From: Alterluteimonas quercicellularis
GTDB lineage: Bacteria; Pseudomonadota; Gammaproteobacteria; Xanthomonadales; Xanthomonadaceae
Length of the DNA: 64,000 nt
NCBI RefSeq assembly: GCF_021191635.1
Contig: NZ_JAIWPR010000004.1
Span: 1 to 64,000 of the forward strand
Direction: 5' to 3'
The notes beneath the pieces were generated by a model, which made no database searches, was not told the DNA's origin, and saw only the letters and a list, made by a program, of their open reading frames with translations. How positions within the stretch are numbered: the first letter of the stretch is position 1; every line of letters begins with the position of its first letter. The translations under genes were made by a program, and so were the position numbers. Positions 8,559-16,434 of the stretch are shown piece after piece.

Positions 8559-9950
8559 TCAGTCCTTGGCGAACCGCGCCTTGAGCATCGCCCACGCCGC
8601 GCGCAGGCTCTGCGCCTCGCCGCCGGCCGGGCGCCCGGGCCGGTCGTTGTCGTTCCAGGCGTAGACGTCGACGTGCGCCCAGCGGCGCCCGCGCGAGACG
8701 AAGCGCTCCAGGTACAGCGCGGCGGTCACCGAGCCGGCCATGCGCGAGCCGGCGTTGGCCATGTCGGCGACGCGGCTGGTCAGGTAGCGCAGGTACGGCC
8801 GCCACAGCGGCATGCGCCACAGCGGGTCGCGCGCCACGTCGCCGGCCTGCAGCCAGGCTTCGGCCAGCGCGTCGTCGTTGCTGAAGAGCGCCGGCAGGTC
8901 GGGGCCGAGCGCGATGCGCGCCGCGCCGGTCAGGGTGGCGAAGTCGATCGCCAGTTCCGGGTCCAGCTCGTCGGCCAGCGCCAGCGCGTCGCCGAGCACC
9001 AGGCGGCCCTCGGCGTCGGTGTTGTCGATCTCCACCGCGATGCCCTTGCGGGTGGCGATCACCTCGCCCGGCCGCAGCGCGTTCGGGCCGATCGCGTTCT
9101 CGACCGCGGGGATCAGCAGGGTCAGCCGCACCGGCAGGCGGCGTGCCATGACCAGCCCGGCCAGCGCCAGCGCGTGCGCGGCGCCGCCCATGTCCTTCTT
9201 CATGTTGCGCATGCCGTCGGCGGGCTTGATGTCCAGGCCGCCGGTGTCGAAGCACACGCCCTTGCCGACCAGCACCAGGCCGGGATGGGCCTCGTCGCCC
9301 CAGTCCAGGCGCAGCAGCCGCGGCGCGCGGTGCGAGGCGCGGCCGACGGCGTGGATGGCGGGGAAGCCGCGTTCGAGCAGGGCGTCGCCGACCACGGACT
9401 CGAAGCGCGCGCCGTGCGCCTGCGCGACCTCGCGCGCCGCCGCCTCCAGCTGCTCCGGGCCCATGTCCTCGGTCGGGGTGTTGACCAGGTCGCGCACGCG
9501 CAGGCACGCGGCCAGCACGTCCAGCGCCTCGGCATGCGCGCCGTCGAGCACCAGGCGCGCCGGCGGGCGCCCGCCGCTGCGGTAGCGGGTGAAGCGGTAC
9601 GCGCCCAGGCCCCAGCCCAGCACGCAGGCGGCGTCGACCCCGGCGCCGCCGATGCGCCAGTCGCCGGCCGGCAGCACGTTGGGCGCGTGCGCCCACGAGA
9701 ACGGGTCCTGCGCGTCGCCGATGCCGAGCACGGCCGACTCCAGGCCCTCGTCGCCGGGCAGCGCCAGCCAGGTGCCGGCGTGGCCCTCGAAGCCCTGCGC
9801 GTCGAGCCAGGCGCGCACGCGCGGCGGCTGCGCCTGCCGCCACGCCGGCAGGCCGGCGCCGTCGACCACGTGCAGCGTGCGCGCCTGCGCGGCGTCGGCG
9901 GCGGCCACCAGGCCGGCGGGGAGGGCGGTGTCGGGGGCGGTGTCGGTCAT
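8559..9950 (-). CDS. Leucyl aminopeptidase family (M17) metallopeptidase
   Basis: This encodes 463 residues. Two hallmark metal and catalytic blocks are visible: LVGKGVCFDTGGLDIKP, with the lysine and aspartate ligands, and NTDAEGRLVLGDALALA, the invariant M17 signature. The N-terminal half is the variable regulatory domain. The enzyme should remove N-terminal residues from cytoplasmic peptides using two divalent metals. Among M17 members it is shorter than PepA (about 500) and nearer PepB-like forms. It is the last gene of a minus-strand run; the YigB-like gene ends 46 bp upstream. Confidence 0.92.
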   Translation of the reverse strand: MTDTAPDTALPAGLVAAADAAQARTLHVVDGAGLPAWRQAQPPRVRAWLDAQGFEGHAGTWLALPGDEGLESAVLGIGDAQDPFSWAHAPNVLPAGDWRIGGAGVDAACVLGWGLGAYRFTRYRSGGRPPARLVLDGAHAEALDVLAACLRVRDLVNTPTEDMGPEQLEAAAREVAQAHGARFESVVGDALLERGFPAIHAVGRASHRAPRLLRLDWGDEAHPGLVLVGKGVCFDTGGLDIKPADGMRNMKKDMGGAAHALALAGLVMARRLPVRLTLLIPAVENAIGPNALRPGEVIATRKGIAVEIDNTDAEGRLVLGDALALADELDPELAIDFATLTGAARIALGPDLPALFSNDDALAEAWLQAGDVARDPLWRMPLWRPYLRYLTSRVADMANAGSRMAGSVTAALYLERFVSRGRRWAHVDVYAWNDNDRPGRPAGGEAQSLRAAWAMLKARFAKD

Positions 9951-9996
9951 GCGGGATCCCGGGTGGATGCGGCGGTCGAGGGGGACGCGGTGCGCG

Positions 9997-10713
9997 CTAA
10001 CGCGGCGACGGCGGGCCGGGCGGGTGCGCGTCGAGCCAGTCGGCCAGCCCGGTGAGCGAATCGAATTCGAGGTCGGGGCGCAGTTCCGGGTGGTCCCAGG
10101 CGCGGCCGTCGCGGTTGATCCAGCAGCTGCGCAGGCCCGCGCGCGACGCCCCGGCCACGTCCATCTCGACGTGGTCGCCCACGTGCAGCACCTCGCCGTG
10201 CGCGCATTCCAGCCGCGCGCAGGCGGCGTGGAAGATGCACGGCGACGGCTTGGCCCGGCCGTGCTCGCGGGCGCCGAGCTGGAACGCGAAGTGCCGCGCG
10301 ATGCCGACCCGTTCCAGGTCGGCGTTGCCGTTGCTGAGCGCGGCCACCGGCACGCGCGCGGCGATCCGCTCCAGCGCGGCGAGGCTGTCCGGGTAGTGCT
10401 CGACCTGGTTGCGCGCGGCGTAGAAGGCCTCGTAGGCCGGCTCCAGCAGCGAGGGGTCCGCGCCGCTGTCGCGCAGCGCGATCTCCAGCGTCATGCGCCG
10501 CAGCGCCGACAGGTCGTGGGCGAGCTGCGGATGCTCGCGCCAGACGCGGTCGCGCAGCGCGCGCATCGCCTCCGGCGGGTACATCCGCGCGGTGGCCGGG
10601 CTGTGCCGGCGCATCCAGTCGTCGAGGACGCGCTCGATCCGCGCGCCGATCGGCGCGAACGGCCACACGGTGTCGTCCAGGTCGAGGGTGATGGCGCGCA
10701 CGGGGAAGGTCAC
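9997..10713 (-). CDS. HAD-family phosphatase, YigB-like
   Basis: This encodes 238 residues. Motif I is ITLDLDDTVWPFAPI, the unusual L-D-D-T-x-W-P form of YigB proteins. Motif II is PVAALSNGNADL, the lysine is in GRAKPSPCIF, and motif IV is VLHVGDHVEMDVAGASRAG. E. coli YigB dephosphorylates FMN and the riboflavin intermediate 5-amino-6-(5-phosphoribitylamino)uracil, so a role in flavin synthesis is plausible. The start is GTG. A TAGAAT hexamer lies six bases before it, suggesting a leaderless transcript. The gap to the upstream permease gene is 36 bp. Confidence 0.85.
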   Translation of the reverse strand: MTFPVRAITLDLDDTVWPFAPIGARIERVLDDWMRRHSPATARMYPPEAMRALRDRVWREHPQLAHDLSALRRMTLEIALRDSGADPSLLEPAYEAFYAARNQVEHYPDSLAALERIAARVPVAALSNGNADLERVGIARHFAFQLGAREHGRAKPSPCIFHAACARLECAHGEVLHVGDHVEMDVAGASRAGLRSCWINRDGRAWDHPELRPDLEFDSLTGLADWLDAHPPGPPSPR

Positions 10714-10719
10714 CGCGCC

Positions 10720-10725
10720 ATTCTA
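10720..10725 (-). promoter_or_regulatory. Candidate -10 box for leaderless yigB-like gene
   Basis: On the minus strand TAGAAT (five of six to TATAAT) ends six bases before the GTG at 10713, so transcription would start at or within a base or two of the start codon. No Shine-Dalgarno sequence fits between them. No clear -35 was found, so this is only a candidate. Confidence 0.35.
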
Positions 10726-10749
10726 GTCCGTCGCCGCCCGCCGCGGCCG

Positions 10750-11841
10750 TCACTCCAGCAGGCGCGCCCAGCGTTCCATGCCGTCCACCCGCACCAGGGC
10801 CATCTTCACGCAGACCAGCAGCGGCACCGCGAGCAGCAGGCCGACGATGCCGAACAGGAAGCCGAACACCGCCAGCGCCAGGATCAGCACCAGCGGCGAC
10901 AGCGCCATGCGCCGGCCCAGCACGATGGGGGTGATCAGCTGGCCTTCCACGGTGTGCAGGCCGAGGTAGATCGCCATCGGCAGCAGCGAGGCGCCCAGCG
11001 TGTCGAAGGCGACGAAGCCGAGCATCAGCATCAGGAAGGCGCCGATGAAGGGCCCCACGTAGGGCGCGAAGTTCAGCAGCGCCACGATCGTGCCCCACAT
11101 CAGCGCCTCGGCTGTGGGGATGCCCAGCCAGTACAGCACCGCGGCGAACGCCATGCCCAGCGTCGCGTTGATGACGGTGATGGTGAGGATGTAGCGCGAG
11201 ATCTCGCGCTCGATCGAGGCCATGATCTCCACCGTCAGCTTCTTGCGCTGGCGGTCGGGCAGCAGGGCGATCGCGTGCCGGCCCAGGCGCTCGCCGTAGA
11301 CCATGAAGAAGAACGTCAGCAGGATCACCGCCAGCACCGAGGCGGCGATGCGCGGGGTCGCGGCCAGCCGCTCCCAGGCGTCGTCGCGCTGGATCTGCAC
11401 CACCTGCACGCGGCGCGCGGTGCGGTTGCCGTCGGCGACGCGCGCGAAGGACTCGGCCGCCTCGCTGGCCGAGCGCATCGGCCGCGTCATCTGCTCCAGC
11501 CGCGGCGCCAGCGAGCGCAGCTGCTTCGGCGTCTGCTCGATCCAGCCGTGCAGCGGGCCCGCCAGCTGCCAGGCCAGCAGCCCGGTCACCGCCAGCCCCC
11601 CGAGCAGCACCAGCAGCGCGCCGACGAAGCGCGGCACGTACAGCCGGCGCAGCCCGCGCAGGAAGGGGTTGCCGATCATCGCGAAGAACATCGCCAGCAG
11701 GATCGGCAGGATCACCGCCTGCGCCGCCCAGGCGGCGAACATCGTCGCCAGCAGCGCCAGCACCACCAGCGACAGCGGCGCGCGCGGGCGGGGTGGGGGC
11801 GCCGGGGGCAGTTCCCCGGCGGCGTCCGCGCTGGCGACCAT
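10750..11841 (-). CDS. AI-2E family transporter (PerM/YdiK-like permease)
   Basis: This encodes 363 residues. Hydrophobic segments appear near residues 20-60, 70-95, 165-190, 225-260 and 265-345. The long central soluble part contains QLRSLAPRLEQMTRPM. The conserved ALLNFAPYVGPFIGA and HTVEGQLITPIVLGRRMALSP segments are diagnostic of the AI-2E/PerM family. Members include autoinducer exporters and sodium/proton antiporters; most have no known substrate. It follows the 11851-12378 gene by only nine bases in the same direction. Confidence 0.9.
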   Translation of the reverse strand: MVASADAAGELPPAPPPRPRAPLSLVVLALLATMFAAWAAQAVILPILLAMFFAMIGNPFLRGLRRLYVPRFVGALLVLLGGLAVTGLLAWQLAGPLHGWIEQTPKQLRSLAPRLEQMTRPMRSASEAAESFARVADGNRTARRVQVVQIQRDDAWERLAATPRIAASVLAVILLTFFFMVYGERLGRHAIALLPDRQRKKLTVEIMASIEREISRYILTITVINATLGMAFAAVLYWLGIPTAEALMWGTIVALLNFAPYVGPFIGAFLMLMLGFVAFDTLGASLLPMAIYLGLHTVEGQLITPIVLGRRMALSPLVLILALAVFGFLFGIVGLLLAVPLLVCVKMALVRVDGMERWARLLE

Positions 11842-11850
11842 GTGCAGGCC

Positions 11851-12378
11851 CTAGCGCTCGGACACGTCGGTCGCGGCTTCGGCCGGGGCGGGCTGCCGTT
11901 CCCAGGTCGGATCGGGGCGGCGGCGGTCCCCGTGCGGCGGCGCGTCCGCGGCGGTCTCCGCGCCAGGGTCCGGTGCGGGCGCCGCGGCCGGCGCGCCGGT
12001 GCTTTCCTCGACCGCCTCGGTGGCGGTCTCGGCCGCCTGGTCGGCGGTCTGCGCGGCGGTATCCGCGGTGGCGGCGGCGTCCTTGGCGGTGACCGCGGCG
12101 TAGGCCGACTGCGCCGAGGCGAGCAGGCCCGACAGCGAGGTGATCAGCTGCATCGTGCGCGGGCTGGCCAGCTTGCCGACCCGGCGCAGCGCCACCTGCG
12201 GATTGGCCTTGCCGCTGAAAAAGCCGGCCAGCAGCCCGGCCAGCACGATCCGCGGCGGGGTCCAGGCCTCGCGCCAGCGGGCGCCCAGGCTGCGCCAGGC
12301 GGCGTCGGTCTGCACGATGCGCCCGTCCACCACCTGCTCGCTGCGCTCCACGCGGCGCTTCAGCGCTTCGAAGTTCAT
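11851..12378 (-). CDS. Unknown Ala-rich protein, coupled to a YqjE/holin-like gene
   Basis: This encodes about 175 residues. I do not recognise a named family. Visible parts are a charged N-terminal helix (MNFEALKRRVERSEQVVDGR), a weakly hydrophobic segment (PPRIVLAGLLAGFFSGKAN), a conserved-looking helix (LASPRTMQLITSLSGLLAS), and a low-complexity Ala/Thr/Glu/Pro tail with no expected fold. The position matches the third gene of yqjD-yqjE-yqjK type clusters, so a small envelope-associated role is likely. Its ATG overlaps the TGA of the upstream gene by four bases (12375-12378), implying translational coupling. Confidence 0.6.
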   Translation of the reverse strand: MNFEALKRRVERSEQVVDGRIVQTDAAWRSLGARWREAWTPPRIVLAGLLAGFFSGKANPQVALRRVGKLASPRTMQLITSLSGLLASAQSAYAAVTAKDAAATADTAAQTADQAAETATEAVEESTGAPAAAPAPDPGAETAADAPPHGDRRRPDPTWERQPAPAEAATDVSER

Positions 12379-12899
12379 GCCGCGTCCGCCTTGCCGCGCG
12401 CCGCGGTCCCGGTGTCCGGAGGCGACGGCGCCGCGTCGTCGTCGTCGTCGTCGTGCTCGTTGAACAGGCCGAGCCGGTGCAGCTGCCGGCGGGTGGCGTG
12501 CATGCCGGCGTGGTCGAAGAACACCGACGTGCGCCAGCCGGCCAGCGCCGTCACCGCCAGGCTGATCAGCGCGGTGATCGACAGCGAGGCCAGCCACGAG
12601 ATGCCGGGGATCTTCTGCAGCACCGCGATCAGCACGCCCATCAGCAGCAGCCAGGCCGAGGCGCCGAAGATGATCGCCACCGCGCACCAGCCCAGCGCCC
12701 GGCCCAGCGCGCTGCGCGCGAGCGCGAAGTCGGCGGAGATCAGCCGCCGCAGCGCGCGGCCGGTGCCCGCCGCGGACGACAGGGTCTCGCGGCCGGCGCG
12801 GCCGATCCGGCGCACGCTCTCGTCGATGTGCGGGGCCGGTCCCGGCGCCTGGGCGTCCACGCCGCAGGCGTCGTCGGACCGCGACTCGTCTGGCCTCAC
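12375..12899 (-). CDS. Phage holin-like / YqjE family membrane protein
   Basis: This encodes 174 residues. A soluble N-terminus with a helix (LSSAAGTGRALRRLISADFA) precedes two transmembrane helices (about WCAVAIIFGASAWLLLMGVLIAV and LASLSITALISLAVTALAGW). A striking Asp run (HDDDDDD) follows near the C-terminus. This is the actinobacterial holin-X/YqjE layout. Despite the family label there is no phage context. Homologues pair with ribosome-associated YqjD/ElaB proteins at the inner membrane and are linked to stationary-phase stress. The DUF883 gene lies 23 bp upstream. Confidence 0.78.
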   Translation of the reverse strand: MRPDESRSDDACGVDAQAPGPAPHIDESVRRIGRAGRETLSSAAGTGRALRRLISADFALARSALGRALGWCAVAIIFGASAWLLLMGVLIAVLQKIPGISWLASLSITALISLAVTALAGWRTSVFFDHAGMHATRRQLHRLGLFNEHDDDDDDAAPSPPDTGTAARGKADAA

Positions 12900-12922
12900 G
12901 GCGTCTCCTCGTGGCGGGCGGA

Positions 12923-13276
12923 TCAGCGGCGCGCGAGCTTGGCGATCAGCCAGCCGGTGGCGAAGGCGACGCCGAACGAGGCCAGCGGGCGCTCGCGGAT
13001 CAGGTCGGCGGCGCTGTCCAGCAGGTCGCGGCCCTTGTCGACCAGGTCGTCGACCTGCTCGCGGCCGGCCTCGCCCAGGTTCTCCAGCGCCGACAGCCCG
13101 GCGGTGGCGCCGTCGGCGAGGTCGGCCTTGACGTTGGCCCGGCCCAGGCGCAGTTCCTCGCCCGCGACGCTGGCCGCGCCCTTGAGTGCGTCGCCGGCGT
13201 CGTGCGCGGCCTGCTTCAGCGCGCTGCCCGCGTCGCCGAGGTTGTGCTTGAGGTTGTCGGTGGAAGTGGGGCTCAT
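12923..13276 (-). CDS. DUF883 family protein (ElaB/YqjD-like)
   Basis: This encodes 117 residues. A long amphipathic Ala/Asp/Lys-rich helix (NLGDAGSALKQAAHDAGDAL, then ELRLGRANVKADLADG) is followed by the conserved RERPLASFGVAFATGWLIAKL, a single C-terminal membrane anchor. This is the architecture of ElaB/YqjD/YgaM. Those proteins bind ribosomes and tether them to the inner membrane in stationary phase in E. coli. The upstream DegP-like gene ends 26 bp before this start, so protease, tether and holin-like genes probably share a transcript. Confidence 0.85.
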   Translation of the reverse strand: MSPTSTDNLKHNLGDAGSALKQAAHDAGDALKGAASVAGEELRLGRANVKADLADGATAGLSALENLGEAGREQVDDLVDKGRDLLDSAADLIRERPLASFGVAFATGWLIAKLARR

Positions 13277-13302
13277 GGCGGTTCTCCTGTGGGTGGGGGG
13301 TG

Positions 13303-14745
13303 TCACTGCAGGCGCAGCTGGAAGCGATTGCGGCCGCGCTGCACCAGCAGCACCAGGGTGTCGGGCTGGTCGGCCAGCGAGGCGCGGAAGCCGGACAGGT
13401 CGTGGAACTGGCCGCCGGTGGAGGCCAGGATGAGGTCGTTGGCGCGCAGGCCGTTGCGCTCGGCGCGGCTGCCGGCCTCGACGCGCTCCACCAGCACGCC
13501 GCTGATGCGGTCGCTGGCGCGGCGCAGCGCCTCCGGCAGGTCGGCCAGGGTGGCGCCGGCCAGGCGCGGGTCGTAGGCGCCGCCGTCGCGCGGCAGCTCG
13601 GTCAGGCGGGCGGAGATCTCCAGGGCGCGCCCGTCGCGCAGCACGCTCAGCGTCATCGGCGCGTCCACCGGCTGCAGGCCCTGGATGTTGCGCAGGGTCT
13701 CGGCGTTGTCCACGCGCTGCCCGTTGGCCGAGACGATGACGTCGCCGGTGCGCAGCCCGGCGCGCGCGCCGGCGCTGCCGTCGTGCACGCGGGTGACCAC
13801 CGCGCCGCGCGGCTCCGCCAGGCCCAGCCCCTGGGCGATGCGCGCATCGACCGTCTGCGCGTCCACGCCCAGGGTGCCGCGGCGCACCGAGCCGGTGTCG
13901 GCCAGCTGGCGCATCACGCTGCCGGCGAGGTTGGACGGGATCGCGAAGCCCAGGCCGATGTTGCCGGCCATGCTGCCCTGCACGTTGAAGCTGGCGGTGT
14001 TGATGCCGACGAGCTGGCCGTCGAGGTTGACCAGCGCGCCGCCGGAATTGCCGGGGTTGATCGAGGCGTCGGTCTGGATGAAGTTCTGGAAGCCCACGCC
14101 GGGCACGTTGCTGCGGCCCACCGCGGAGACGATGCCCGAGGTCACCGTCTGGCTGAAGCCGAACGGGTTGCCCACCGCCACCACGAAGTCGCCGACCCGC
14201 AGCGTGCCGCTGTCGGCCAGCGGGATCGCGCTCAGGTTCTCGGCGGGGATGCGCATCAGCGCGATGTCGGTCTCCGGGTCGGAGCCGACGAACTCGGCGG
14301 CCAGGGTGCGGCCGTCGGCCAGCGTCACCGAGACCTCGTCGGCGCCCTCGATGACGTGGTGGTTGGTCAGTACCCAGCCGCGCTGCGCGTCCACGATCAC
14401 GCCGGAGCCGAGCGAGCGCTCCAGGCGCTCTTGCGACAGCTCGGGGAACATGCGGCGGAAGAAGGGATCGCCGCCGAAGGGGCTGACCTGCACGCGGCGG
14501 GTGTTGTGCACGCTGACGACCGAGGGGGTGACCCGCTCCAGCATCGGCGCCAGCGACGGCAGCGGCTGGCCGCTCACCGCCGCCGGCAGTGCCGCGGTGG
14601 CGGCCACGGCGGCAGGCGCGCCGACGACCGGCGCTGCGGGCGCTTGCGCGTGGGCCGGCCGGGGCAGGTCGCTGATCACGGTCGCCGCCAGCCCGCCGAA
14701 GGCGGCCGCGGCGACCAGGGCGAGAAGAGTGGGAAATGCGCGCAT
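13303..14745 (-). CDS. Do/DegP-like periplasmic serine endoprotease
   Basis: This encodes 480 residues: a signal peptide (about 1-33), a trypsin-like domain and two PDZ domains. The triad is H130 in TNHHVIEG, D160 in ETDIALMRI and S234 in NPGNSGGAL. The LERSLGSGVIVD and VGNPFGFSQTVTSGIVSA blocks are typical of HtrA proteases. PDZ1 begins near GTLGVDAQTVD and PDZ2 near ISGVLVERVEAGSRAERNGL. It degrades or refolds damaged envelope proteins. The start was placed at MRAFPTLLAL because it opens the signal peptide. The family call is near certain; the choice between DegP, DegQ and MucD is not made. Confidence 0.93.
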   Translation of the reverse strand: MRAFPTLLALVAAAAFGGLAATVISDLPRPAHAQAPAAPVVGAPAAVAATAALPAAVSGQPLPSLAPMLERVTPSVVSVHNTRRVQVSPFGGDPFFRRMFPELSQERLERSLGSGVIVDAQRGWVLTNHHVIEGADEVSVTLADGRTLAAEFVGSDPETDIALMRIPAENLSAIPLADSGTLRVGDFVVAVGNPFGFSQTVTSGIVSAVGRSNVPGVGFQNFIQTDASINPGNSGGALVNLDGQLVGINTASFNVQGSMAGNIGLGFAIPSNLAGSVMRQLADTGSVRRGTLGVDAQTVDARIAQGLGLAEPRGAVVTRVHDGSAGARAGLRTGDVIVSANGQRVDNAETLRNIQGLQPVDAPMTLSVLRDGRALEISARLTELPRDGGAYDPRLAGATLADLPEALRRASDRISGVLVERVEAGSRAERNGLRANDLILASTGGQFHDLSGFRASLADQPDTLVLLVQRGRNRFQLRLQ

Positions 14746-15260
14746 GGGAGATCGATTGTTCCGGTGACGAGGGTGGCAGTTGCGTGAAAGCGCCGTGCGC
14801 CGGCCGTTGCGGCGGCGCCCGCGGATGCCGCATGCGGCACCCGCGTCGGGCCCGTTCATGATGCCTCGTCGCGGTTCAATGCGCGCGTAATCGCGGGCCG
14901 GCGAGGGCGCTGCGCGCGGCCCGTCCGACGAGCGGCGCGCCGACGGCGGGTGCGCGGACCGACGCGGGCACGACGCGTGCGCAGCGGACCCCGTGCATTG
15001 CCGGCGCGGCCGGGGAATGCGCGGCGAGAGGCGCCGGCCGGTGCGTCGCCGGACGCGGCCGGTGCGCGGGCGGGGCAGGTCGGCATCGCGCGCCGGGCGA
15101 TCGCCGCGGCGGCGGTCGCGGTCCCGCCGCCGGCGCCCGGCGCGCGTCCCTGCGGTCCCGCGTCCGCATCGCCATGCGGTTTTCTGTTCCGCAGCGCACG
15201 AAAACTCCGTACATTCCGCTCCACGGGCATCGTGCCCGTAACCAGACGAGGAAAACCCCG
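14746..15260. other. 515-bp gap between degP-like and histone-like genes
   Basis: I see no supported gene here. The minus-strand frame at about 14856-15230 is almost pure Arg/Ala/Pro, as expected for antisense of GC-rich DNA. Visible structure: a perfect 14-bp palindrome TGCCGCATGCGGCA at 14826-14839, near the side that should drive the minus-strand operon, and a TACATT hexamer at 15210-15215 that could be a weak -10 for the plus-strand histone-like gene. ACGGGCA/TGCCCGT (15223-15239) makes a 7-bp stem just before that gene's ribosome site. Confidence 0.4.
15223..15239 (+). promoter_or_regulatory. Leader hairpin before histone-like gene
   Basis: ACGGGCA (15223-15229) pairs with TGCCCGT (15233-15239) across a three-base loop. 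The stem ends nine bases before GAGGAAAA (15248-15255), the ribosome binding site of the gene at 15261. It could protect the transcript or tune ribosome access. No regulator can be named from the sequence. Confidence 0.3.
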
Positions 15261-15791
15261 ATGAGCAACGGTAACGGAGTGACGGCGACGATCGCGGAAG
15301 CCGCCGAAGCTGTGGCCGAGAAAGCCCAGGAAGTCGGAAGCAGCGTGGTCGCCACCGCGCGCAAGGCCGTGAGCAGCGCCAAGAAGACCGCGAGCGAGGT
15401 CGGCAAGACGGTCAGCAAGCGGGTCAGCACCGCGAAGAAGAAGCTGGCGGCCGCCAAGGCCAGTGCCACCTCCGAGGCCGCATCGCTGAAGAAGGCCGGC
15501 GCCGGCCGCAAGGCGGCGAAGAAGGCCCCGGCGAAGAAGGCGGCCGCCAAGAAGGGCGCGGCGAAGAAGACCGCCCGCAAGGCGCCCGCGAAGAAGACGG
15601 CGGCCGCCAAGGCGCCCGCGAAGAAGGCCGCGGTCGGCAAGAAGGCCTCGAAGACCGCCAGGAAGGCGCCGGCGAAGAAGGCCCCGGCCCGCAAGAGCGC
15701 GGCGAAGAAGGCGCCGGCCGCGAAGAAGGTCGCCAAGAAGGCGCCCGCCAGGAAGGCCGCGAAGAAGGCCGCCCGCAAGACCGCCGCCTGA
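15261..15791 (+). CDS. Histone H1-like nucleoid protein (AlgP/Hc1 type)
   Basis: This encodes 176 residues. The first 60 or so are a helical Ala/Glu/Val/Lys segment (TIAEAAEAVAEKAQEVGSSV). The rest is a Lys/Ala/Pro repeat region with many KKAPAKK, KKAAAKK and ARKAPAKK units and no acidic residues. Such tails bind DNA without sequence specificity and compact it, as in H1 of eukaryotes, Hc1 of chlamydiae and AlgP/AlgR3 of Pseudomonas. The repeat number probably varies between strains by slippage. GAGGAAAA is an unusually strong ribosome site. A GC hairpin follows the stop. Confidence 0.85.
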   Translation: MSNGNGVTATIAEAAEAVAEKAQEVGSSVVATARKAVSSAKKTASEVGKTVSKRVSTAKKKLAAAKASATSEAASLKKAGAGRKAAKKAPAKKAAAKKGAAKKTARKAPAKKTAAAKAPAKKAAVGKKASKTARKAPAKKAPARKSAAKKAPAAKKVAKKAPARKAAKKAARKTAA

Positions 15792-15801
15792 GCGGCCGCG
15801 G

Positions 15802-15829
15802 CCCGGGTCCGTCCGGCGGCGGACCCGGG
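15802..15829 (+). terminator. GC hairpin after histone-like gene
   Basis: CCCGGGTCCG (15802-15811) and CGGACCCGGG (15820-15829) form a perfect 10-bp stem with an 8-base loop, eleven bases after the stop codon of the histone-like gene. No T-tract follows. It separates that gene from the FNR-like site of the next one. Confidence 0.55.
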
Positions 15830-15848
15830 GCCGTCGATCCTGCGCAAC

Positions 15849-15862
15849 TTGACCTGGATCAA
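15849..15862 (+). promoter_or_regulatory. FNR/ANR-type site upstream of uspA-like gene
   Basis: TTGACCTGGATCAA fits the FNR/ANR consensus TTGAT-N4-ATCAA at nine of ten defined positions. Its centre lies about 64 bp before the ATG at 15920. If activation is class II (centre at -41.5), transcription would start near 15897, and GACGAT at 15885-15890 would sit at -10. Universal stress genes are common targets of anaerobic regulators in pseudomonads, which supports the reading. Confidence 0.65.
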
Positions 15863-15919
15863 TGACGCCCGCCGCCGGGCGGCCGACGATGGCATCGCTG
15901 TCCCAACGGAGACGATGCC

Positions 15920-16363
15920 ATGTACCGCCATCTGCTGATTCCCACCGACGGGTCCGAACTGTCCGCGTTCGCCGTCGAACAGGGACTCGAACTCGCCAAG
16001 CGCCTCGACGCCCGGGTTACCTTCTTCACCGCGATCGAGCCGTTCCAGGTCGTCGCCGTGGGTTCCGACCAGCTCATGTACGCGCGCGACGACTACCAGC
16101 GGCACACCACCGAGGCCGCGCAGCGCCACCAGGCGGACGCGACCGCGCGCGCGCAGGCGCTGGGCGTGGAAAGCCACGGCGTGGTGGTGGAGCACGGCAA
16201 TCCCTACCAGGCGATCGTGGAGGCCGCCGCCGAGCACGGCTGCGACCTGATCGCGATGGCCTCCCACGGCCGCCGCGGCGTGCAGGCGGTGCTGATCGGC
16301 AGCGTGACCCTGAAGGTGCTCACGCACTCCGCGGTGCCGGTGCTGGTCTACCGGCGCGCCTGA
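15920..16363 (+). CDS. Universal stress protein, UspA family
   Basis: This encodes 147 residues, the normal one-domain length. It starts MYRHLLIPTDGSELSAFAVE with the ATP-binding Asp in PTDGS. Near the end is MASHGRRGVQAVLIGSVT, which fits the G-2x-G-9x-G-S nucleotide motif except that the first Gly is Ala. VLTHSAVPVLVYR closes the fold. Such proteins bind ATP or form dimers and aid survival under energy or oxygen stress. An FNR-like site upstream suggests induction at low oxygen. An adjacent CDS begins 71 bp after its stop. Confidence 0.93.
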   Translation: MYRHLLIPTDGSELSAFAVEQGLELAKRLDARVTFFTAIEPFQVVAVGSDQLMYARDDYQRHTTEAAQRHQADATARAQALGVESHGVVVEHGNPYQAIVEAAAEHGCDLIAMASHGRRGVQAVLIGSVTLKVLTHSAVPVLVYRRA

Positions 16364-16434
16364 CCGGCGCGGCCGCGCCGCGTGGCATGATCGGCCGGGC
16401 GCGCGAGCCGCCCGCGCCGACCGAGGACGCCACC

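Noticed and set aside
12375-12899. Phage remnant suggested by the holin-like protein
   Set aside because: No other phage gene, integrase or attachment site is near; the YqjE-type chromosomal cluster explains it.
14856-15230. Arginine-rich minus-strand frame in the 14746-15260 gap
   Set aside because: Almost pure Arg/Ala/Pro/Gly, no ribosome site and no conserved pattern.
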